The translations under genes were made by a program, and so were the position numbers. Below, in pieces: positions 1 through 4,825 of a stretch of 5,448 nucleotides of DNA. The stretch is from Actinobacteria bacterium UBA7398 (GTDB lineage: Bacteria; Actinomycetota; Actinomycetes; Nanopelagicales; Nanopelagicaceae), in assembly GCA_002470135.1 (NCBI GenBank), contig DKNC01000005.1:1-5448 (forward strand). Reading direction: 5' to 3'. How positions within the stretch are numbered: the stretch's first letter is position 1; each line of letters begins with the position of its first letter. The notes beneath the pieces are model-generated. The model was not told the origin of the DNA. It saw only the letters and a program-made list of their open reading frames with translations, and made no database searches.

Positions 1-74
1 TTTCTCTAGGCTACGACAAAGGGTTCAAAAAGACTAACTACAAACCCTTTTGGCGTTCAATATTCATGGTTTAG
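1..74 (+). CDS. Possible C-terminal tail of an upstream gene, product unknown
   Basis: Reading from base 3, the frame is open from the left edge to a TAG at 72-74 and gives about 23 residues, ending in a basic, aromatic-rich tail (GYDKGFKKTNYKPFW, then RSIFMV). The composition looks like a real protein end: Lys, Tyr, Phe and Trp without low-complexity runs. It is on the same strand as the sugar-acid genes, with the stop 89 nt before the lactonase start. It could be the previous gene of the same catabolic locus, such as a transporter or a later pathway enzyme, but I do not recognise the family. Such a short open frame can occur by chance, and its codons (TAC, GAC, TTC, AAC) are more C-ending than those of the genes beside it. 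Treat it as tentative. Confidence 0.35.
   Translation, partial: SLGYDKGFKKTNYKPFWRSIFMV
18..50. repeat. 8-bp perfect inverted repeat with 17-nt loop
   Basis: AAAGGGTT (18-25) and AACCCTTT (43-50) are exact reverse complements, and one further T follows. It falls inside the possible end of an upstream coding frame. The long loop and lack of a proper T-tract make it a poor intrinsic terminator. A second small hairpin, GGTT-TAGT-AACC followed by TTTT (68-83), overlaps the stop of that frame and could serve as a weak terminator. Function is unproven for both. Confidence 0.25.
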
Positions 75-101
75 TAACCTTTTCTGTAGTTAAATTATGG
101 C

Positions 102-120
102 TTGGTTAACAGTCAGCCAA
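102..120. promoter_or_regulatory. Putative operator, copy 1 (upstream of lactonase gene)
   Basis: TTGGTTAAC-A-GTCAGCCAA is an imperfect palindrome centred on A111, with 7 of 9 arm positions complementary. It lies 43 nt before the lactonase GTG, in the gap between the possible upstream gene and the lactonase. Its 13-nt core (105-117) matches, at 12 of 13 positions, the core of a second palindrome with the same symmetry centre just before the dehydratase gene (1859-1877). Recurrence in both gaps that precede sugar-acid genes suggests a binding site for a shared transcriptional regulator. I found no convincing -35/-10 pair beside this copy. The odd-length symmetry does not fit the central CG of typical LacI operators, so I assign no regulator family. 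Confidence 0.45.
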
Positions 121-163
121 AATTTAGAAAAATTTTATCTTGGGTATCGAGATTGGAAATTGA

Positions 164-1021
164 GTGCTGGCCATAAATTCGTTAAATGAAATAATTTGCG
201 ATACTGGCGAAGGTCCAAATTGGGATCGGGAATCCGCAACAATTTCATGGGTCGATATAAGTGGAAAATCTTGGCATGAACAAAACATTGATGGTAGTAA
301 TTTAATTAGTCATAAAGTTCCAGGTGAAATTGGTGCAATCGTAAAACGCAGAACTGGTGGATATTTTGCTGCGGTCGAAGCCGGATTTGCCGAGATAAAT
401 AATGGTGATGGATATAAATTAACAAATAATTTTTTAACTCCAGCTGAGAGAATGAATGACGCAAAAGTTGATAGCGCTGGCCGACTTTGGGCGGGAAGTT
501 GTAATAAAGAATTTAAATCTGGCTATGGCAGATTACATGTTTTGATGCAAAATCTAACTGTAAAAACAATTGTTACAGATATGACACTTCCGAACGGACT
601 TGCGTGGAACTCTGATAATACTGAATTCTTTCATGTAGATAGCATCGAAAAAAAACTTTGGAGATATGAACTCGACTTCGATAATTTGAAATTGCATAAC
701 CGCAGTCTTTTAGTTGATTTTGTAGAGAGCGATGGCGCTCCGGATGGAATGTGTATCTCTAATGAAGGATATTTAGTTATTGCAATATGGGGAGGTTCAC
801 GATTAGAAATTTATGACCTTTCTGGCAGAAAAATCTCCCAGATCGATATGCCAGTTCTACAACCAAGCTCTTGTACTTTCGCTGGTGAGAACGGCGAACG
901 ACTAATTGTGACATCGGCTCGAAAACAATTAGGGGAGCGAGCTAACTCGCAAGATGGTGCGATTTTTATTGTAGACGGAGTTGGGCTAACCGGAAATCCA
1001 AGCGAAAAATTTGGTGGTTAA
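164..1021 (+). CDS. SMP-30/gluconolactonase-family sugar lactonase
   Basis: This 285-residue protein has the length and motif order of SMP-30/regucalcin/gluconolactonase beta-propellers, metal-dependent cytosolic enzymes that hydrolyse aldonolactones to aldonic acids. The four expected metal ligands are present: Glu16 in EGPNW, Asn98 in RMNDAKVD, Asn144 in LPNGLAW and Asp194 in GAPDGM. They match human SMP30 Glu18, Asn103, Asn154 and Asp204, as I recall them. Arg96 matches the family's substrate-binding Arg, and the late strand motif TSAR (250-253) is also typical. The start is GTG at 164: an in-frame TGA (161-163) lies immediately before it, the next in-frame ATG is codon 97, and a weak GGA (155-157) sits 6 nt upstream. 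The SDR gene follows after 30 nt, so the two are probably co-transcribed. Its likely substrate is the lactone made by that dehydrogenase; the exact sugar is not determined. Confidence 0.9.
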   Translation: MLAINSLNEIICDTGEGPNWDRESATISWVDISGKSWHEQNIDGSNLISHKVPGEIGAIVKRRTGGYFAAVEAGFAEINNGDGYKLTNNFLTPAERMNDAKVDSAGRLWAGSCNKEFKSGYGRLHVLMQNLTVKTIVTDMTLPNGLAWNSDNTEFFHVDSIEKKLWRYELDFDNLKLHNRSLLVDFVESDGAPDGMCISNEGYLVIAIWGGSRLEIYDLSGRKISQIDMPVLQPSSCTFAGENGERLIVTSARKQLGERANSQDGAIFIVDGVGLTGNPSEKFGG

Positions 1022-1051
1022 AACCCCTATAAATGGTAGATTTCTTGTTCT

Positions 1052-1846
1052 ATGGAATTTACGGGGAAAGTAGTTTTAGTAACCGGAGCTGCAAAAGGCA
1101 TGGGTTTTGGTTGTGCTACAAAATTTGCGAATGAAGATGCGAGTGTTGCGCTGGTAGATATTGATTCGGAAAATCTCTTAAAAGTTGAAAAAGATTTGCT
1201 GGCGGCTGGCAAAAAAGTGAAAGCATTTGTTACTGACATAAGCAAGAGCGAATCAGTAAGTGCAATGATGGATGAAGTTATTAAGACTTTTGGCGCACTA
1301 GATGTGATTGCAAACTGTGCCGGAATTCAAACTTATGGTGATGCGATCGAAACCACAGATGAAGTTTGGGATAAAACTCTAGATGTAAATGTTAAGTCGA
1401 TGTACTTAACCGCAAAGTTTGGCGTCCCGCACATTAGAAAGCGTGGTGGTGGCGCAATTATAAACATATCCTCAGTTCAATCTTATGTTTCGCAGAAGCA
1501 AGTTGTTGCATACGCAACATCAAAAGGCGCGATAAATTCGTTGACTCGAGCTATGGCGGTAGATTTTGCCCAAGATAAAATTAGAGTTAATACAGTTGCA
1601 CCTGGATCAATTAATACCTCAATGCTTAGATTCGCTGCGGAAACGCATAGCGGCGGGAAATCAATTAATGAAGTTTTTGCTGATTGGGGCAAATCGCATC
1701 CGATTGGACGAATTGGCGAGATCGAAGAGGTTGCAGAGCTAGTCGCATTTCTAGCAAGCGATCGTGCGAAATTTATTACTGGATCTGATTATGTAATTGA
1801 TGGCGGGCTGACTTCTCAAGCGCCAGTTGTATTGCCCAATTCTTAA
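1052..1846 (+). CDS. SDR-family NAD-dependent dehydrogenase, probable sugar 1-dehydrogenase
   Basis: This is a 264-residue classical short-chain dehydrogenase/reductase with a complete Rossmann fold and active site. The nucleotide-binding TGAAKGMG is at 11-18. Asp36 ends the second beta strand (VALVDID), which favours NAD over NADP. NCAG (88-91) is a variant of the usual NNAG. The catalytic tetrad is Asn113, Ser141, Tyr154 and Lys158 (YATSK), and VAPG (182-185) follows. Flanked by a lactonase and a sugar-acid dehydratase, it most likely oxidises the C1 hydroxyl of an aldose to the aldonolactone. Members of this family act on L-fucose, L-rhamnose, D-xylose, D-galactose and related sugars, so sequence alone does not fix the substrate; an oxidoreductase for another alcohol is possible. 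No clear Shine-Dalgarno precedes the ATG, and no in-frame alternative lies close upstream, so translation may be coupled to the lactonase 30 nt before. Confidence 0.9.
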   Translation: MEFTGKVVLVTGAAKGMGFGCATKFANEDASVALVDIDSENLLKVEKDLLAAGKKVKAFVTDISKSESVSAMMDEVIKTFGALDVIANCAGIQTYGDAIETTDEVWDKTLDVNVKSMYLTAKFGVPHIRKRGGGAIINISSVQSYVSQKQVVAYATSKGAINSLTRAMAVDFAQDKIRVNTVAPGSINTSMLRFAAETHSGGKSINEVFADWGKSHPIGRIGEIEEVAELVAFLASDRAKFITGSDYVIDGGLTSQAPVVLPNS

Positions 1847-1860
1847 TTAAAAGTTACAAT
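1832..1860 (+). promoter_or_regulatory. Predicted sigma70-type promoter for the dehydratase gene
   Basis: TTGCCC (1832-1837, 4 of 6 consensus) and TACAAT (1855-1860, 5 of 6) are separated by exactly 17 nt. The -35 lies in the last codons of the SDR gene and the -10 in the gap. Initiation would fall near 1867, leaving a leader of about 34 nt before the dehydratase ATG. The -10 end and start point are overlapped by palindrome copy 2, the layout of a repressed promoter. The prediction is by eye only, and read-through from the SDR gene remains likely as well. Confidence 0.35.
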
Positions 1861-1877
1861 AGTTAACAGTTAGCAAT
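1859..1877. promoter_or_regulatory. Putative operator, copy 2 (upstream of dehydratase gene)
   Basis: ATAGTTAAC-A-GTTAGCAAT is an imperfect palindrome centred on A1868, with 7 of 9 arm positions complementary. The core at 1862-1874 differs from copy 1 (105-117) at one base, and 14 of 19 positions agree over the full site. It starts within the predicted -10 hexamer and covers the expected transcription start, so a bound protein would block RNA polymerase. It ends 23 nt before the dehydratase ATG. No regulator gene is in the window. Confidence 0.45.
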
Positions 1878-1900
1878 CTGCCGATAGAGAATGGTCAATC

Positions 1901-3607
1901 ATGCGTAGCGATAATTGGTTTGCTGGTCAGACTAAAGATGCCTTCGTGCACCGAGCTTGGTTGCGCCGCGGTATTCCTGATGATTCCTTTGATGGCCGGC
2001 CCCATATCGCAATTGCAAATACCGGATCAGATTTGTCACCATGTAACTCGCATTTTGATGAGATTGCGGCGAGCGTAAAACAAGGAATTTGGGAAGCGGG
2101 CGGTGTTCCGCACAATATGCCAAGTATTTCATTGGGCGAAGCGCAAGTTCGTCCAACCGCAATGTTATGGCGAAATATGGCTGCTATGGCAACCGAAGAA
2201 TTGTTACGAGCTAATCCAATTGATGGCGTTGTGCTACTTGGTGGCTGTGACAAAACCATTCCTGCACTTCTAATGGCTGCAGCATCGGTAAACATTCCTG
2301 CGATAGTTGTGCCGGGTGGCCCGATGCTGAATGGAATATTTGAAGGACGCCAACTCGGTTGCGGCACTGACGTATTCCGGTTAAGCGAAGAAGTTCGTGC
2401 TGGAAAGATGAGTAAAGATAAATTTCAAAGAGCAGAATCTTCAATGATTAGAAGTCGTGGACATTGCAACACGATGGGTACGGCATCAACAATGGGGATC
2501 ATGGCGGAAGTTCTCGGAATGACCATTCCTGGAATTGCTGGCACTCCGGCAGCCGATAGTCGATTACTGCAAGCATCACAAGAAACCGGCCGGTTAATTG
2601 TGAAAATGGTTCATGATGATTTGAAACCTAGTCAAATAATGGTCCGAGCTTCATTTATTAATGCAATCGTTGCGCTCGCTGCAACAGGTGGTTCAACAAA
2701 CGCAATAGTTCACCTGTTAGCAATAGCGGGACGTTTAGGAGTGCCATTAAAGCTTGAAGATTTTGATAAGCATGGATCTAATATCCCACTTCTTGTTAAC
2801 TTATTACCAGCGGGAAAACATTTAATGGAAGATCTTTATCGCGCAGGTGGGCTATTAGCTGTATTAAAAGAGGTAGCTGATTTGTTAGATAGCAGCGCAA
2901 TAACCGTAACTGGCAAGCCACTAACAGATTACTTATCAGATGCTGAAATTTATGATGAGAGCGTAATTAGCAGGAGAAAAGCGCCACTGCAAGAGAACGC
3001 TGGAATTGTGGTTTTACGTGGCAATTTAGCGCCAAATGGCGCTGTGATTAAACCTGCAGCTGCAACTAAAGAGCTATTGAAACATCGCGGCCCCGCCCTA
3101 GTTTTTGACAGCGTTGAAGATTTTCATAATCGAATCGATGATCCAAATCTTGATGTAGATGAAAACACGGTATTAGTACTACGAGGTTGCGGGCCAAAGG
3201 GTTATCCGGGAATGCCAGAAGTCTCCAATATGGCGTTGCCACCGAAACTTCTTGAGAAAGGAATTCGAGACATGGTGCGTATCTGTGATGGTCGAATGAG
3301 TGGAACTGCATATGGCACGGTAGTTCTACACGTCGCGCCAGAAGCTGCAGCGGGTGGTCCACTTGGATTAATTCAAACTGGCGACATAATTATTCTCGAT
3401 GTCGAAGCGCGTAAATTATCGGTAGAAATTTCAGATGAAGAGATGGCAAAACGAAAGCCATCAGAAGCCATGGTGAAATCTTTTGCTAATCCGACTCGCG
3501 GCTGGGAAAATTTATATATTAAACATGTAATGCAAGCAGACTTAGGTGTTGATCTAGATTTTCTAGTTGGTTCAAGTGGCTCTCAAGTAGGTAGAGAATC
3601 TCACTAG
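1901..3607 (+). CDS. IlvD/EDD-family sugar-acid dehydratase, L-arabinonate dehydratase type
   Basis: This 568-residue protein dehydrates an aldonic acid to the 2-keto-3-deoxy acid using an Fe-S cluster and Mg2+. Three cluster cysteines are visible: Cys48 in SDLSPCNS, Cys116 in GGCDKT and Cys189 in GHCNTMGTASTM. Their spacing (68 and 73 residues) equals that of the [2Fe-2S] ligands I recall for Rhizobium L-arabinonate dehydratase (59, 127, 200). Probable Mg ligands are Glu80, Asp117 and Lys118. TGGSTNA (262-268) is a family signature, and Ser467 in DGRMSGTAYGTVVLH is the expected catalytic base. The ending VDLDFLVGSSG..VGRESH resembles arabinonate dehydratases more than D-xylonate dehydratase (XylD) or the branched-chain enzyme IlvD. 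Related enzymes also accept D-fuconate, D-galactonate or D-xylonate, so the substrate is inferred only to class level. The ATG is chosen because RSDNWF aligns with the family N-terminus; only a weak AGAGA (1886-1890) precedes it. It likely acts after the upstream dehydrogenase and lactonase. Confidence 0.92.
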   Translation: MRSDNWFAGQTKDAFVHRAWLRRGIPDDSFDGRPHIAIANTGSDLSPCNSHFDEIAASVKQGIWEAGGVPHNMPSISLGEAQVRPTAMLWRNMAAMATEELLRANPIDGVVLLGGCDKTIPALLMAAASVNIPAIVVPGGPMLNGIFEGRQLGCGTDVFRLSEEVRAGKMSKDKFQRAESSMIRSRGHCNTMGTASTMGIMAEVLGMTIPGIAGTPAADSRLLQASQETGRLIVKMVHDDLKPSQIMVRASFINAIVALAATGGSTNAIVHLLAIAGRLGVPLKLEDFDKHGSNIPLLVNLLPAGKHLMEDLYRAGGLLAVLKEVADLLDSSAITVTGKPLTDYLSDAEIYDESVISRRKAPLQENAGIVVLRGNLAPNGAVIKPAAATKELLKHRGPALVFDSVEDFHNRIDDPNLDVDENTVLVLRGCGPKGYPGMPEVSNMALPPKLLEKGIRDMVRICDGRMSGTAYGTVVLHVAPEAAAGGPLGLIQTGDIIILDVEARKLSVEISDEEMAKRKPSEAMVKSFANPTRGWENLYIKHVMQADLGVDLDFLVGSSGSQVGRESH

Positions 3608-4516
3608 TTAGCCAATCATTTCTGAATCACGCTTGTTGCTTAATTCATGAATGCAGCCCTTATTTACATCGTAATTTGCGCATTCATCACAGAGTAAAAC
3701 TAACTCATGACAAGCTAAATTCGCGCAGTTGTAGAACTGCCTCGTTGGCTTTGAGCATTTTTCACATTCACCAATGACCTTTGTTTTATTAGAGAAATCA
3801 ATCGCTAAACGGGCGTCAAAAGTGAAGAGCGAACCTTCCCAAAGTGAGTCGTCTCCAAATTTTTTCCCGTAGCGAACAATGCCGCCTTCGATTTGATAAA
3901 CCTCTTTAAAGCCGCGCTTTTTCATAACCGAAGAGAGAATTTCACAACGGATTCCACCAGTGCAGTAAGTAACGATTGGTTTATCTTTGATGTGGTCATA
4001 CTTTCCACTTTCAATTTCATCTACAAAGTCACGTGAAGAGGTTACATTTGGAAGAATTGCATTTTTGAATTTGCCAATTTTTGCTTCGAATGCGTTGCGA
4101 CCATCAAAGAAAATGACTTCCTCACCACGTTCGGCAACTAATTTATCGACTTCGTAAGGCTTAAGATGTACGCCACCGCCCACGACGCCATTTTCATCTA
4201 CTGAAATTTCATCTGGGTCACCAAATGCAACTAATTCACTCTTTACCTTTACGCTTAATTTAGGGAAATCATCACCGGTACCATCGGACCATTTGAAATC
4301 TATTTTCTTAAATCCAGGATAGCGTTTTGTGAGTTTCACATATTTGCGAAGATCTTCAATGTCGCCACCAACTGTGCCATTGATGCCATGCTTTGCAATA
4401 ATAATTCGACCTTTTAGATTTAGCGATTCCGCAAGATTTTGCTGCCAAAGACGAATCGCATCTGGATCTTTAATCGGCGTAAAGCCGTAGTAGAGAATGA
4501 TCTTTGGAATCTGCAT
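3608..4516 (-). CDS. trhO: tRNA uridine(34) hydroxylase TrhO (YceA / UPF0176, rhodanese family)
   Basis: TrhO-family enzymes carry out the oxygen-dependent 5-hydroxylation of wobble uridine 34 in tRNAs. At 302 residues this is shorter than E. coli TrhO (about 350), which has extra sequence at both ends. The N-terminal domain shows LYYGF (8-12) and AKHGINGTVGG (41-51). The rhodanese domain runs roughly 115-225 with DGRNAFEAKIGKF, the active loop YCTGGIRCE (Cys185 and Cys191) and IEGGIVRYGK. FTFDARLA follows, then a cysteine-rich C-terminal module (Cys251, 254, 264, 269, 276, 279, 288) that probably binds zinc. The ATG at 4516 has no Shine-Dalgarno, but TAGAAT sits 6 nt upstream, so a leaderless transcript is plausible. 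Its TAA abuts the stop of the convergent dehydratase gene with no base between them. It is unrelated in function to the sugar-acid genes; the 55-residue protein gene lies 40 nt upstream on the same strand. Confidence 0.93.
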   Translation of the reverse strand: MQIPKIILYYGFTPIKDPDAIRLWQQNLAESLNLKGRIIIAKHGINGTVGGDIEDLRKYVKLTKRYPGFKKIDFKWSDGTGDDFPKLSVKVKSELVAFGDPDEISVDENGVVGGGVHLKPYEVDKLVAERGEEVIFFDGRNAFEAKIGKFKNAILPNVTSSRDFVDEIESGKYDHIKDKPIVTYCTGGIRCEILSSVMKKRGFKEVYQIEGGIVRYGKKFGDDSLWEGSLFTFDARLAIDFSNKTKVIGECEKCSKPTRQFYNCANLACHELVLLCDECANYDVNKGCIHELSNKRDSEMIG

Positions 4517-4522
4517 AGCGTT

Positions 4523-4528
4523 ATTCTA
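4523..4528 (-). promoter_or_regulatory. Predicted -10 box for leaderless trhO transcript
   Basis: On the minus strand TAGAAT (5 of 6 matches to TATAAT) is followed by 6 nt and then the trhO ATG, which would place the transcription start at or next to the A of the ATG. There is no Shine-Dalgarno in the gap, which fits leaderless initiation as known in Actinobacteria. No good -35 hexamer is visible at 16-18 nt. The alternative is co-transcription with the small gene upstream. Confidence 0.35.
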
Positions 4529-4556
4529 AAGGAGCAGTGCGATACAACCTATTTTG

Positions 4557-4724
4557 TTAATTCTTACCGAATAGCTTGCTGAAGAAGCCAGGTTCTGCCC
4601 TTTCGCCTGCGTGGCCTTGGCAGCGATCAATGGTTGGTACATCATGGAGCGCATCTTCTATATGTTCTCCGCAGCCACTCCAAGTGGGTTTACCGCAACT
4701 CTTACAACTCACTTTGCTACACAT
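4557..4724 (-). CDS. Small conserved-looking Cys/His-rich protein, putative zinc-binding, function unknown
   Basis: The 55-residue product has five cysteines (2, 7, 10, 18, 35) and three histidines (21, 27, 38), arranged as CxxC (7-10, CKSC), then GCGEH (17-21), then CQGH (35-38). This looks like a small zinc-ribbon or treble-clef-like fold. The tail ends FFSKLFGKN, a short hydrophobic-basic segment. From memory, short actinobacterial proteins with the pattern MC...C.xCGKxTWxGCGxH...V...RCxxH are common and have no assigned function; I cannot run the search. The ATG at 4724 is supported by AAGG (4733-4736) 8 nt upstream, the clearest ribosome site in the window. No signal peptide or membrane span is seen. 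The gene lies 40 nt upstream of trhO on the same strand, so an operon is possible, and is divergent from kynU. It is easily missed because of its length. Confidence 0.82.
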   Translation of the reverse strand: MCSKVSCKSCGKPTWSGCGEHIEDALHDVPTIDRCQGHAGERAEPGFFSKLFGKN

Positions 4725-4732
4725 GTTTCTAA

Positions 4733-4736
4733 CCTT
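4733..4736 (-). promoter_or_regulatory. Shine-Dalgarno of the 55-residue protein gene
   Basis: AAGG on the minus strand lies 8 nt before the ATG at 4724. It supports this start, and it stands out because the other starts in the window have weak or no ribosome sites. Confidence 0.5.
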
Positions 4737-4813
4737 ATCGCAAAGAATCTTGATCTTAAGGATTTCTAAACGTTTCGGCTTTTTATGGGATGTAAAAGTT
4801 CTTGGTTCTCAAG

Positions 4814-4819
4814 TACTCT
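4814..4819 (+). promoter_or_regulatory. Possible -10 box for kynU in the divergent gap
   Basis: TACTCT fits the TAnnnT pattern and lies 6 nt before the kynU ATG, the spacing expected for a leaderless start; no Shine-Dalgarno is present. It is a weak match (3 of 6 to TATAAT) with no clear -35. The rest of the 101-bp gap (4725-4825) must also hold the promoter of the divergent small gene; I see only a degenerate AT-rich dyad (4746-4764, centre C4755). Confidence 0.25.
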
Positions 4820-4825
4820 TCCGAA

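Noticed and set aside
106..141. TTAACA (106-111) with TATCTT (136-141) as the lactonase promoter
   Set aside because: The spacer of 24 nt is too long, and no acceptable -10 lies at 16-18 nt.
1028..1034. TATAAAT before the SDR gene as an internal promoter
   Set aside because: No -35-like hexamer lies at 15-19 nt, and the 30-nt gap after the lactonase fits co-transcription better.
1891..1908. Five-codon mini-ORF (MVNHA, stop) overlapping the dehydratase ATG in another frame
   Set aside because: It has no usable ribosome site of its own and its short length is expected by chance; a coupling role cannot be supported from one sequence.
1927..2444. Minus-strand open frames inside the dehydratase gene
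   Set aside because: They lie wholly within a strongly motif-supported gene, have no recognisable domain and no ribosome sites; they are codon-bias shadows.
4726..4769. Direct repeat TTTCTAA (4726-4732 and 4763-4769) in the divergent gap
   Set aside because: A 7-nt AT-rich repeat is expected by chance and shows no further similarity around it.
4801..4813. CTTG-GTTCT-CAAG hairpin or operator before kynU
   Set aside because: Only 4 bp of symmetry in AT-rich sequence, with no second copy found.
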